From NCBI GenBank assembly GCA_002413305.1, contig DHWS01000043.1, positions 1-20,720 of the forward strand: DNA of 20,720 nucleotides, given 5' to 3'. Source of the stretch: Actinobacteria bacterium UBA5176. Lineage in GTDB: Bacteria > Actinomycetota > UBA4738. The notes beneath the pieces were generated by a model. The model ran no database searches, had not been told where the DNA came from, and worked only from the letters and a program-made list of their open reading frames with translations. The position numbers and the translations under genes are program-made. This document shows, piece after piece, positions 13,353-20,720 of the stretch (the first letter of the stretch is position 1; the number at the start of each line of letters is the position of its first letter).

Positions 13353-14309
13353 ATGCTGGAGCCGGACGCCGCACTGCAGTTCTTCGCCGCGCTGAGTGCG
13401 CGCGTCGAGGCCCGGCTCTTCGGCGTTCGGGAACCGCTTCGACTGGTGCTGGTCGGCATCCTCACCGATTCGCACATCCTGATCGACGACGTGCCCGGCG
13501 TCGGCAAGACCACGCTGGTCCGCATGCTGGCCGGCCTGCTCGGGTTCAAGTTCTCGCGCGTGCAGTTCACCCCCGACCTCATGCCGAGCGACATCACCGG
13601 TACGTCGATCCTCAACCTCAAATCGCGAGAGTTCGAATTCCGCCCCGGGCCGATCTTCACGCAGGTCCTCCTGGCCGACGAGATCAACCGCGCCACGCCG
13701 AAGACCCAGGCCAGCCTGCTCGAAGCCATGCAGGAGCACCAGGTCACGGTCGATGGCGTGACCTATCCGTTGCCCGAGCCCTTCTTCGTCCTGGCCACCC
13801 AGAACCCGGTCGAGCTGGAGGGCACGTTCCCGTTGCCCGAGGCGCAGCTCGACCGGTTCCTGTTGAAGGTCCGGGTCGGCTACCCGGACCAGGACGAAGA
13901 GGAACGCATCCTCACTGTCGGGCGTGAGGACCGGACCCTGCCCACCGACGCGCTCCCCGGCGCGCCGGACGTGCTCGACCTCCGGCGCCTGGTCCAGGCC
14001 GTGCAGATCGAACATCCCGTCCGCCAGTACATCGTCTCAGTGGCCAGGGCCACGCGCGACCACCCGGACGTGCAGGTGGGGGCCAGCCCGCGTTCGATCG
14101 AGCACATGGGCGACGCGGCCCGGGCCCGCGCCCTGCTGGAGGGCCGCGACTACGTCCTGCCCGACGACGTGAAGGCGCTGGCCGCGCCGCTGTTCACCCA
14201 CCGCCTGGTCCTCACCACCGACGCGCGCATCCGGGACCGCCGGGCAGAGGAAGTCCTGGACGAGGTGCTTCGAACCGTTCCCGTGCCGGTCGAGTTCCAG
14301 GGAGCCTGA
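13353..14309 (+). CDS. MoxR-family AAA+ ATPase
   Basis: The protein is 318 residues, the usual MoxR size. Walker A is DVPGVGKTT with K52, Walker B is LLADEINRA with D109/E110, sensor 1 is ATQN with N151, and a candidate arginine finger is R168 in AQLDRFL. The C-terminal lid domain follows (GASPRSIEHMGDAARARALLEGRDYVLPDDV). MoxR ATPases act as chaperones that help assemble or activate partner proteins, often with metal or VWA domains. Here the partner genes are the DUF58 and DUF4129-like proteins just downstream, a widespread bacterial cluster. No Shine-Dalgarno sequence is obvious. Confidence 0.95.
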   Translation: MLEPDAALQFFAALSARVEARLFGVREPLRLVLVGILTDSHILIDDVPGVGKTTLVRMLAGLLGFKFSRVQFTPDLMPSDITGTSILNLKSREFEFRPGPIFTQVLLADEINRATPKTQASLLEAMQEHQVTVDGVTYPLPEPFFVLATQNPVELEGTFPLPEAQLDRFLLKVRVGYPDQDEEERILTVGREDRTLPTDALPGAPDVLDLRRLVQAVQIEHPVRQYIVSVARATRDHPDVQVGASPRSIEHMGDAARARALLEGRDYVLPDDVKALAAPLFTHRLVLTTDARIRDRRAEEVLDEVLRTVPVPVEFQGA

Positions 14310-14336
14310 ACCACGGCCGGGCCTCTGGTGTAGGGC

Positions 14337-15494
14337 GTGGACACCTCCGACCGCCGCCGGCTGCTGTTCGTCATCGGGTTCGTCCTGCTGGGGATCGGCG
14401 TGGCCACGGCGAACGTGGGGCTCCTGCTGTTCGCCGGCGCCCTGGCCACGCTCTCGGGGATCCTGCTGTTGTGGAGCTGGGCGGCGTGGCGGGGGGTCGA
14501 AGTCACCGCGCGGTTCGCGCCGGCGCGCGTGTTCGGGCGCGAGCCGACCACCCTGGTCGTCCGCGTGGCGAACCGCAAACGGATCCCCGTGCCGGTCGTG
14601 CGCATGGCCGTGTGGCTCCCGCAGGGCCTCCACCCCGCGCTCGAACAGGAGACGAGCATCCGGGGGTTCTCCCGGCGGTTCTTCCTCGGCCCTCGCTCGG
14701 AGGTCGTGTTCGAGTTCCCGGTGCGAACCTCCCGCCGCGGCGAGTACTGGCTGGATCGGGTCCGGATGGAGCTCGCCGACCCGTTCGACCTGGCGCCGAT
14801 CGGCGGGGAGGTGTTCCCGGAGACCGCCGTCATGGTCCTCCCGCAGCCCACGATCCGCGTGCCGGTCGACATCCGCCGCCGGCTTCCGTTCGGCTCGCCG
14901 GCGCCCGCCGCCCGGATGTTCGAGCAGCGCGAACGGTTCGGCGGCATCCGCCCGTACGAGCCCGGCGACCCGCTGAACCGGATCCACTGGAAGCTGACCG
15001 GCCACACCGGCAACCTCCAGACTAAGATCTTCGAGCCGACCCGCAGCGCCGAGGTGCTCCTCGTCCTGGACATGGCGGCCGGCGAGCCGTTCTGGGATTC
15101 GGTGTATCCGCGGATCGCCGAGAACACCATCGGCTGGGCGAGCTTCCTGGCCCGGCTGGCGATCGAGTCGGGCTGGCGGGTGGGGCTGATCGCGAACACC
15201 CACTTCACCCGGGGGCGGGGGCCGATCCGGGTGCCCCCGTCGTCCGTGGCCGGCCACGAGGCGATGCTGTTCGCCGCGCTGGCCATGATGCCGAACGAAC
15301 CGACGTCGGACCTCGGGCCGGTCCTCCGTGAGGTAGGTCGAAGCCTGGGCCGGGACAGCACCGCGCTGATCCTGTCGCCCCGGCCCGGGCCGGGGCTCCA
15401 GCTCGAGATCGCGCTCCTCCGCCGCCGCGGCGTCGAGGTCACCCAGGTCTCCCCGCTCGAATCCTTCGCCCGCACGCCGAAGGGGGCCGGATGA
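14337..15494 (+). CDS. DUF58 membrane-anchored protein
   Basis: The protein is 385 residues. Two membrane helices near the N terminus (about 10-26 and 28-48) are followed by a beta-rich domain and then the DUF58 signature FGGIRPYEPGDPLNRIHWK (201-219). The next segment (EVLLVLDMAAGE) begins a VWA-like fold. DUF58 proteins occur with MoxR ATPases. Their molecular role is poorly known, but they are thought to be client or adaptor proteins. The start is GTG at 14337, 27 bp after the MoxR stop, with no better ATG nearby. The stop overlaps the next start as ATGA. Confidence 0.92.
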   Translation: MDTSDRRRLLFVIGFVLLGIGVATANVGLLLFAGALATLSGILLLWSWAAWRGVEVTARFAPARVFGREPTTLVVRVANRKRIPVPVVRMAVWLPQGLHPALEQETSIRGFSRRFFLGPRSEVVFEFPVRTSRRGEYWLDRVRMELADPFDLAPIGGEVFPETAVMVLPQPTIRVPVDIRRRLPFGSPAPAARMFEQRERFGGIRPYEPGDPLNRIHWKLTGHTGNLQTKIFEPTRSAEVLLVLDMAAGEPFWDSVYPRIAENTIGWASFLARLAIESGWRVGLIANTHFTRGRGPIRVPPSSVAGHEAMLFAALAMMPNEPTSDLGPVLREVGRSLGRDSTALILSPRPGPGLQLEIALLRRRGVEVTQVSPLESFARTPKGAG

Positions 15495-16885
15495 GCGAGG
15501 TCGCGGTTCGGACCGAACCCGATGGGCGGCGGGCGGTGTTCGACGGCCGCCGGGCATTCCTGGCGGCCGGGTCCGCCGCTCTGGCCGAGGCCGGGCTCCT
15601 CTTCCTGCCCATCACGGGCTTCCTCGGCGGAGCGGGGCCGCTCACCACGCCCTGGGTGTTCGTGCCGCTGTTCGTGCTGGTCGTCGGGCTGGGGGCAGCA
15701 TCGCCACGCCCTGGGATCGTCCCTCCGGCCGTCGGGGCGACGTGGCTGGTTGCGGCCGTCGTGCAAGCGTTCGCGTTCGGGCCGACGGACCTGTCGGACG
15801 TCCTCACCGCCCTGTTGCTGGCGCTGGCCCTGGCGCTGCGCACCTCGACCCTGGCCCTTCGGGACTGGCGCGATCCGATCCGCCTCTCGTTCGGCCTGGA
15901 GGCGATCGCCGTCCTGGTCGAGACGGGGTTCGCGAGGCGGGCCGGATGGTCGGTGGAGATGCCGTGGGTGGTGGCCGGGTTCTTCACCGGCTCGCTCGTG
16001 TCGCGGGCGGTGTGCGTGTGGTCCGGACGGACCGTGGAGGGCGGAGCGCCGAACCGATGGCCCACCGTCACGGTGGCGTGGCTGGGCGCGGTGGGGCTCG
16101 GCATGGGACTGGCGGTGGCGGTCGGCGCCCGAGGCGGCCTGCTCCGGCTCTCCGGAGGCGCTGTGATCCCCGCGGCCATCGCAGTGGTCCTGCTGGTGGC
16201 CTTCGCGATGACCGAGAAGGGAGGCGAGGTCCGGAAGCGGCCGGCCGAGAAGGGCGAACGATGGCTGGTGGCGGCGGTGTTCGGCCTCATCTTCCTCGAC
16301 ATCGCCCTGCTGATCATCTTCGGCCGCCGGAACCCCAGGCGGGTGAAGGACACGTTGGGCTTCTTCCGGGACCCGCGCGGCCAGCAGCCGTATGACCTGG
16401 GTTTTCGCATCTTCGCGGCCGCCCTGGCGGCGGTGCTCGTCCTCGCCGCCTACCGGCTGATCCACGAGCGCGTCCGACGGGGGGGATGGCGGGGATTCGG
16501 CCCGGCCCAGCCTCCCGGGGTGGCCGGACCGGCCGAACCGTTTGCCCGCGCGCCGCTGTTCGGGCGCGCGCCACGCCGCGAGCTTCCGGCGGCCACCATC
16601 CGTCGCTGGTACGCGGAGGCGCTCCTGGTGCTCGAGGACCGCGGGCTCCTCCGCCCGCCCGACGTCACGCCGGGCGAGTTCGAAGGTGACGTCGTTCGAG
16701 CCTTCCCCGCCTGCCGGGAGGGCTTCCACCTGCTGACGCTCGCTTATCAGGAGGTCCGGTACGGGAATCGGGAGCTGGACCGCAGGAACCTGGAAGCGCT
16801 GGCGTCCCACCGGACGGCGGTGATCCAGGCCTTCCGAACCTCGGAGCGGGCCGACGAGGAGGTCTCCGCAGGGTCCTCCGAGTAG
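15491..16885 (+). CDS. Polytopic membrane protein with a DUF4129-like C-terminal domain
   Basis: The protein is 464 residues. About eight or nine hydrophobic segments fill residues 22-322, including 55-70, 83-96, 101-117, 192-212, 224-240, 258-277 and 305-321. A Pro/Arg-rich linker follows, then a cytoplasmic helical domain at about 365-435 (TIRRWYAEALLVLEDRGLLRPP, TPGEFEGDVVRAFP, LLTLAYQEVRYGNREL) that matches the DUF4129 pattern. In many relatives this cluster ends with a TgpA-type transglutaminase that has the same membrane core and a DUF4129 tail. Here I see no transglutaminase Cys-His-Asp core. The role is unknown, probably in envelope assembly with the MoxR and DUF58 partners. Confidence 0.8.
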   Translation: MSEVAVRTEPDGRRAVFDGRRAFLAAGSAALAEAGLLFLPITGFLGGAGPLTTPWVFVPLFVLVVGLGAASPRPGIVPPAVGATWLVAAVVQAFAFGPTDLSDVLTALLLALALALRTSTLALRDWRDPIRLSFGLEAIAVLVETGFARRAGWSVEMPWVVAGFFTGSLVSRAVCVWSGRTVEGGAPNRWPTVTVAWLGAVGLGMGLAVAVGARGGLLRLSGGAVIPAAIAVVLLVAFAMTEKGGEVRKRPAEKGERWLVAAVFGLIFLDIALLIIFGRRNPRRVKDTLGFFRDPRGQQPYDLGFRIFAAALAAVLVLAAYRLIHERVRRGGWRGFGPAQPPGVAGPAEPFARAPLFGRAPRRELPAATIRRWYAEALLVLEDRGLLRPPDVTPGEFEGDVVRAFPACREGFHLLTLAYQEVRYGNRELDRRNLEALASHRTAVIQAFRTSERADEEVSAGSSE

Positions 16886-16900
16886 CCGAGCCCCAGCGCG

Positions 16901-16918
16901 GACGAGCTACGGCTCGTC
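16901..16918. terminator. Tetraloop hairpin between convergent genes
   Basis: GACGAGC-TACG-GCTCGTC is a perfect 7-bp stem. The plus-strand loop is C(UACG)G, a member of the very stable UNCG tetraloop class. It lies 16 bases after the DUF4129-protein stop and overlaps the last codon and stop of the convergent fabI gene, so it could end transcription from both sides. It has no T-tract. Confidence 0.55.
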
Positions 16919-17722
16919 TCGCGGCTTGGTCTCGCCCGGTGGGGACTCGACGCGCTCCGCACCGATCGCGTGGTATCCCCCGTCCACATGGACGATCTCG
17001 CCCGTGATGCCGCGCGACCAATCCGAGAGCAGCCACGCGACCGCTCGGGCGACCGGTTCCGGGTCGTGGATGTCCCACGGCAGTGGGGCGCGCTTGCCCC
17101 ACTGCGCGGCCAGGGAGTCGAACCCGGGGATGCCCTTCGCGGCCATGGTTCGAAGCGGGCCGGCCGACACGCAGTTCACCCGGATCCGGTCCGGCCCGAG
17201 GTACTGGGCCAGGTAGCGGGTGATGGCCTCCAGCGCGGCCTTGCTCACCCCCATCCAGTCGTAGATCGGCCACGCTTGGTTGGCGTCGAAGTCCATCGAC
17301 ACGATCGCCCCGCCGTCCTCCCGCATGAGGGGCAGCAGCCCGACGGCGATCGCCTTCAGCGAGAAGGCGCTCGTTCGGAACGCCGTCGCCGCGCTCTCCC
17401 ATGGGGTGTCCAGGAACGCACCCCCCAGCGCGTCGGTGGGGGCGAAGGCGATGGCGTGCAGGAACCCGTCCACCCGGCCCCACCGCTCGGTGAGGTCCGC
17501 CGCCAGGCGCTCGATGTGCGCAGGGTCGTTCGCGTCCAGCTCCAGCACGTCCGGGGTCTGCGGGAGCCGTCGAGCCGACTTCTCGGTCAGCCCCATGGCC
17601 TTGCCGAACGAGGTCAGCACGACCTCGGCGCCTTCCTCCTGGGCCACCTTCGCCACGGCGAACGCGATCGAGGCCGGCGTCAGCACGCCGGTGATCACGA
17701 GCTTCTTGCCTTCGAGCAGCAT
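16907..17722 (-). CDS. fabI: Enoyl-[acyl-carrier-protein] reductase, InhA/FabI type
   Basis: This NADH-dependent enzyme reduces the enoyl-ACP double bond in the last step of each fatty-acid elongation round. The protein is 271 residues. It has a FabI-type start (LLEGKKLVITGVLTPASIAF), a DVLELD stretch binding the adenine, and the catalytic Y154 and K161 in YDWMGVSK, a Tyr-x6-Lys spacing typical of FabI/InhA rather than the x3 of ordinary short-chain dehydrogenases. The segment MDFDANQAWP-YDWM closely parallels InhA. The gene starts 28 bp after the MBL-hydrolase stop on the minus strand. A TAGACT box sits nine bases before the ATG, so it may also have its own promoter. Confidence 0.94.
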   Translation of the reverse strand: MLLEGKKLVITGVLTPASIAFAVAKVAQEEGAEVVLTSFGKAMGLTEKSARRLPQTPDVLELDANDPAHIERLAADLTERWGRVDGFLHAIAFAPTDALGGAFLDTPWESAATAFRTSAFSLKAIAVGLLPLMREDGGAIVSMDFDANQAWPIYDWMGVSKAALEAITRYLAQYLGPDRIRVNCVSAGPLRTMAAKGIPGFDSLAAQWGKRAPLPWDIHDPEPVARAVAWLLSDWSRGITGEIVHVDGGYHAIGAERVESPPGETKPRDEP

Positions 17723-17731
17723 CGGGTCGGA

Positions 17732-17737
17732 AGTCTA
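17732..17737 (-). promoter_or_regulatory. -10-like box before fabI
   Basis: On the minus strand this reads TAGACT and ends nine bases before the fabI ATG at 17722, in the 28-bp gap after the MBL-fold gene. It fits the same leaderless spacing seen at other genes here. Confidence 0.38.
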
Positions 17738-17750
17738 GGACAGGCGGCTG

Positions 17751-18599
17751 CTACGTGACCTCGATCTCCATGCCCTCGAAGGAGATGGCTAGGCCGCCGT
17801 CGCGTTCGGCTCCCCACAGCTCCTTGGCCCGAACCAGCATGGCCTCGAGCTGCGCGTCCGTATGCATCGGATCGTGATGGAACAGGAACAGGTTCCGGGC
17901 TTTCGTGATCAGGCCGAACTGCACCGTGTGGGCGATGCTCGAATGGCCCCACCCGACCCGGACCGGGTATTCGTCTTCCGTGTACTGCGCGTCGTGAAAG
18001 AGTACGTCGGCGCCGTAGGCCAGCCCATAGCCGGACACCATGTCGGTGTCGGCGGTGGTCAGGTCGATCCCCAGAGATGGCTCGTGGTCGGAGATGTAGG
18101 TAAGGACGCGGTCGCCCTCCTGGATGCGGTAGCCGAGGGTCGGGCCAGGGTGGTTCACGGGCCGGGCCTGAACGACCGCTGTGCCGATCTCCCACGGCTC
18201 GGACCCCACGTCGTGGAACACCAGCTTCGACGGGATGTCGTCGATGTGGACGGGGAACAGCGGAGGCGAGAAGTAATGCCCGATGCCTTCGCGGAGGGAA
18301 TGGGTCGGCGACGGGGGGCCCCAGAAGTGGATCTCGCTCTCGGGGTTCCAGATCGGGCCGAAGAACCCGATGCCCTCGATGTGGTCGAGGTGGAGGTGGG
18401 AGAGCAGCAGGTCGATGCGGGCGGGTGGGTTGGCACCGAGGTGCACCCCGAGGCCCCGGATCCCGGTGCCGGCGTCGATCACCAGCATGCGGTCATCGGA
18501 CAGGCGGACCTCCAGGCAGGACGTGTTCCCGCCGTACCGCACCGTCTCCGGTCCGGGCGAGGCCAGCGAGCCGCGGCAACCCCACACCTTCGCGCGCAT
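17751..18599 (-). CDS. Metallo-beta-lactamase-fold hydrolase
   Basis: The protein is 282 residues. The first metal-binding motif HLHLDH gives H68, H70, D72 and H73. Further probable ligands are H150 (VNHPGP), D171 (ISDHEPS) and H202 or H241 (LFHDAQYT, LFLFHHDPMH). The start MRAKVWGCRGSLASPGPETVRYGGN is typical of the Lactamase_B_2 group near PhnP, cAMP-phosphodiesterase-like and RNase Z-like enzymes; genes like it are often found beside PAS or other signalling genes. A phosphodiesterase role is plausible but unproved. The ATG overlaps the PAS-gene stop as TGATG, so translation is coupled. A much longer upstream extension in the same frame exists but has no protein-like character. Confidence 0.9.
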   Translation of the reverse strand: MRAKVWGCRGSLASPGPETVRYGGNTSCLEVRLSDDRMLVIDAGTGIRGLGVHLGANPPARIDLLLSHLHLDHIEGIGFFGPIWNPESEIHFWGPPSPTHSLREGIGHYFSPPLFPVHIDDIPSKLVFHDVGSEPWEIGTAVVQARPVNHPGPTLGYRIQEGDRVLTYISDHEPSLGIDLTTADTDMVSGYGLAYGADVLFHDAQYTEDEYPVRVGWGHSSIAHTVQFGLITKARNLFLFHHDPMHTDAQLEAMLVRAKELWGAERDGGLAISFEGMEIEVT

Positions 18600-19006
18600 C
18601 ACTCCGTCCCCCCCACCAGGCCCTCCTCCCAGAAGATCGCGGCCGCGCCCACGAACTCGTCGGGGTGGCTGAACAGCGGGAAGGCCGTCACCGCGATGTC
18701 GCGCTCCTGCCCATCCACGTCGGTGATCCGAAACCGTAGGTGGGAAGGGTGCCGTTCGGTGATGGCCCGCATGAGGGGCAGCTCGGCGGGCGCCATCGGC
18801 CGTCCGTCGGGATGGCGTGCGTCGAACATGGTCGCCCACTCGTCCGCGGGGAGGCGGCCGGTGTCCCCGAACGTCCGGCCGAGGATGTCGGCGGCGCGCT
18901 CGTTGAAGTACAGGAGAGTGCCCTCGTGGTCCACGACGAACATCGCCGTGGCCAGCTTGTCGGCCAGGTCCGAAGTCAGGATCAGCACCAGGTTTCGCGG
19001 TTGCAT
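18599..19006 (-). CDS. Stand-alone PAS-domain protein
   Basis: The protein is 135 residues with a single PAS domain: ATAMFVVDHEGTLLYFNERAADILGRTFGDT (20-49) with the typical VD-xG-LLYFN-A pattern, and the late strands RFRITDVDGQERDIAVTAFPLF and GAAAIFWE. There is no kinase, cyclase, GGDEF or DNA-binding domain, so it is a lone sensor or binding module. The ATG at 19006 is preferred over an upstream ATG at 19039 because GGAG precedes it by four bases. Coupled translation with the MBL-fold hydrolase suggests that the PAS protein senses a ligand or redox state and controls that enzyme (inference). Confidence 0.87.
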   Translation of the reverse strand: MQPRNLVLILTSDLADKLATAMFVVDHEGTLLYFNERAADILGRTFGDTGRLPADEWATMFDARHPDGRPMAPAELPLMRAITERHPSHLRFRITDVDGQERDIAVTAFPLFSHPDEFVGAAAIFWEEGLVGGTE

Positions 19007-19130
19007 CAAGCTCCATTCTGGCGGTCCGAGGCCCGGCAAGGGTAGCCGTGCGCGGCCCGTACCTCAAGGAGCGGCCCGGTTCGTTCTGAGACTTCGTTCG
19101 AACCGCTGGCCTGCGAGGCTCTCGAGCGGG

Positions 19131-19136
19131 TACATT
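19131..19136 (+). promoter_or_regulatory. -10-like box for the SCP2-hydrolase gene
   Basis: TACATT ends nine bases before the ATG at 19146, and an overlapping TAGCAT (19137-19142) lies even closer. There is no Shine-Dalgarno sequence. The 139-bp space to the divergent PAS gene shows nothing else recognisable. Confidence 0.4.
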
Positions 19137-19145
19137 TAGCATTCG

Positions 19146-20630
19146 ATGAGCGTTCGCCCCGGGCGGGGCGCGGCACCGCAGGACACCGTGCGTGACCGCG
19201 TCTACAGCCTGCCCAAGAGGTTTCGGCGCGAATCCGTGAACGGCCTCGTGGCCCAGTGGGAGCTGCGCGTGGGTTCGCAGACCTTCGCCATCTCCGTGAC
19301 GGACCACGCGTGTATGGTCGCCGACGGCCCGAGCCCTGCGCCCGAGACCATCGTTACCACCGAGCCCGAGACGTGGCTGGCCATCGACGAGGGCCGGATC
19401 ACCGGTGGCCAGGCCTTCCTGGAGAAGCGGCTCGTGCTCCAGGGCAACCTGGATCTCGCCGTGCGCATGCAGACCCTGTTCCGGCCCTACCGGCGTGCCC
19501 GCCACCTCTCGGACCTCGACCAGGTCGAGGTCGAAGCCGACGGTCTCCGCATCTCGACGTATCTCCAGGGCAAGGGCGACCCGCTGCTCCTGTTGCACGG
19601 CCTGGGCGGAACGAAGATCACTTGGTTCCCGCTGCTGCCGGAGCTGGCCGAGCGCCACCGGCTGATCGTCCCAGACCTCCCCGGCCACGGCGAATCGGAG
19701 AAGCCCCGCGAGGACTACACGCCTCGCTTCTACGCCCGGGTGCTCCGGCACCTCATGGACGAGGTGGGGGTCGACAAGGCTGCCGTGATCGGCAACTCCC
19801 TGGGCGGGAGGATCACGCTGGAGCTCGCCCTCCGCTCGCCGAGCCGCGTCTCCTCGCTGATCCTCCTCGACCCGTCGGTTCCGGGGCTGCGGTGGCGGTA
19901 CGTGTTCGGGTTCACGCGGGTGTTCCCCACGGAGCTCGGCGCGGTTCCGTTCATGGTCCGGGAGCGCTGGATGCGGGCCATCATCCGCCGGCTGTTCGCC
20001 CATCCCGAGGTGCTGTCCGACGAGGCCTTCGCGGCCGGGGCGAGCGAGTTCATCCGGATCTACCGGGACCCGGCGGCGCGCATGGCCTTCTTCTCCTCGC
20101 TTCGGCACATCCTGACCGAGCCTCCCGAGCAATTCTTCGGCACGCTCCGCCGTATCAAGCAGCCCACGCTGGTGCTGTTCGGCGACGACGACCGGCTGGT
20201 TCCGCCCCGTCTCGGGGTCCGGCTGGCCCAGCACCTGCCGAACTCGACGTTCATGGTGCTGCCCGGGGTCGGGCACGTGCCGCAGTTCGAAGCGACCCGG
20301 GAGACGCTCGACGCCATCGACGGCTTCCTCGCCGACCACCCGCTGCTCGCCCACGCGTTGGCCGACCGCGCTGCGGCCTGGGACGCATTCCTGAAGGCAC
20401 ACCCGGACATCGCCGCCGAGATCGCCAAGGTGAAGGCCCTGCCGGCCGACCAGCGCCGCGCGGAGATCAAGACCTGGCTCACGAAACATCCCGAGGCGCG
20501 CCAGGCGATCGGCGACTGGCGGGCCAGCCTGCGCAACCAACGCCACGATCGCCGCCAGGGCCGTCGCGCCCAGCGCCAGGCCGCGCCTGGCGGCTCCGGG
20601 CCAGCGAGTACGACGTCGTTGTCGGGCTGA
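19146..20630 (+). CDS. SCP2-like domain + alpha/beta hydrolase + C-terminal HP-repeat domain
   Basis: The protein is 494 residues with three parts. Residues about 25-112 resemble an SCP2 sterol-carrier fold (VAQWELRVGSQTFAISV, ETWLAIDEGRITGGQAFLEKRLVLQGNLDLAVRM). Residues about 128-396 are an alpha/beta hydrolase with oxyanion HGLGG, nucleophile S218 in GNSLGG, acid D349 in GDDDRLVP and H377 in GVGHVP. Residues about 394-460 hold three similar units, FLADHP, FLKAHP and WLTKHP, the middle one followed by LPADQRRAEIK. That pattern recalls the heme-binding helical domain of mycobacterial hemophore-like proteins. A basic, Ser-rich tail ends the chain. A lipid or ester substrate carried by the SCP2 part is a reasonable inference. 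No signal peptide is seen. The alternative is that the C-terminal helices are only a dimerisation element. Confidence 0.85.
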   Translation: MSVRPGRGAAPQDTVRDRVYSLPKRFRRESVNGLVAQWELRVGSQTFAISVTDHACMVADGPSPAPETIVTTEPETWLAIDEGRITGGQAFLEKRLVLQGNLDLAVRMQTLFRPYRRARHLSDLDQVEVEADGLRISTYLQGKGDPLLLLHGLGGTKITWFPLLPELAERHRLIVPDLPGHGESEKPREDYTPRFYARVLRHLMDEVGVDKAAVIGNSLGGRITLELALRSPSRVSSLILLDPSVPGLRWRYVFGFTRVFPTELGAVPFMVRERWMRAIIRRLFAHPEVLSDEAFAAGASEFIRIYRDPAARMAFFSSLRHILTEPPEQFFGTLRRIKQPTLVLFGDDDRLVPPRLGVRLAQHLPNSTFMVLPGVGHVPQFEATRETLDAIDGFLADHPLLAHALADRAAAWDAFLKAHPDIAAEIAKVKALPADQRRAEIKTWLTKHPEARQAIGDWRASLRNQRHDRRQGRRAQRQAAPGGSGPASTTSLSG

Positions 20631-20656
20631 GCCGGCGACTGCGCGATGATCGCCGC

Positions 20657-20720
20657 ATGGCCACCGCACCCCCCGGGCCGCCCCCCGCCTGCCCGCACGG
20701 GGGGGGGCCCGCGCCCCCCC
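20657..20720 (+). other. Low-complexity contig end, possible start of a truncated frame
   Basis: From an ATG at 20657 a frame stays open to the window edge, but it encodes only Pro/Gly/Ala because the DNA is runs of C and G, including nine G at 20699-20707 and seven C at the very end. This looks like a misassembled or low-quality terminus more than a gene. Confidence 0.3.

Noticed and set aside
14150..16810. Minus-strand 886-residue open frame under the DUF58 genes
   Set aside because: The composition is that of an antisense shadow, and it crosses two genes with clear family motifs.
18600..20669. N-terminal extension of the MBL-fold hydrolase frame
   Set aside because: The frame is open far upstream but runs under the PAS gene and opposite the SCP2-hydrolase gene, with non-protein-like composition. 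The family's own N terminus starts at 18599.

Overview
The window is about 20.7 kb of very GC-rich DNA. The gene set suggests an uncultured member of the Actinomycetota: a heme cluster of the coproporphyrin-dependent (Gram-positive) type ending in an actinobacterial-style ChdC/HemQ, an InhA-like enoyl reductase, a luciferase-like domain of the kind that often uses F420, an IS6110-like insertion sequence, and promoter-like -10 boxes so close to start codons that leaderless mRNAs are likely. The phylum call is inference; a GC-rich Chloroflexota lineage is the main alternative. The last ~50 bases are G/C homopolymer and look like a poor-quality contig end.

Layout: (1) 35-1340, an IS3-family element of the IS6110 type with 28-bp imperfect terminal repeats and a 3-bp target duplication. 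It sits at the extreme 3' end of an unknown gene, and its orfA is frameshifted. (2) 1457-2588, a VOC-fold protein and a convergent nitroreductase. (3) 2647-8259, the most unusual part: a luciferase-like oxidoreductase fused to a UbiA prenyltransferase, a CPBP-type membrane protease-like protein, a stand-alone FMN split-barrel protein, a second UbiA fused to a split-barrel domain, and an aldo/keto reductase, all on the plus strand. (4) 8272-8751, a small two-helix membrane protein with a long Ser-Pro repeat tail, on the minus strand. (5) 8848-13125, hemE, hemH/cpfC, hemY/cgoX and hemQ/chdC, each overlapping the next. Together they carry uroporphyrinogen III to heme b. (6) 13353-16885, a MoxR ATPase, a DUF58 protein and a membrane protein with a DUF4129-like tail. 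(7) 16907-19006, minus strand, a PAS-domain protein, a metallo-beta-lactamase-fold hydrolase and an InhA/FabI-like enoyl-ACP reductase. (8) 19146-20630, an SCP2-like domain, an alpha/beta hydrolase and a C-terminal three-copy helical repeat in one polypeptide.

How the genes may work together: regions 5 and 6 are recognisable modules. Region 3 is not one I recognise. Two different MenA-like prenyltransferases each carry their own N-terminal cofactor-binding redox domain, with further flavin/NADPH-type redox proteins alongside. I infer a membrane module that prenylates an aromatic or quinone-like substrate and changes its redox state. The substrate is unknown. This is the best candidate here for an undescribed system.
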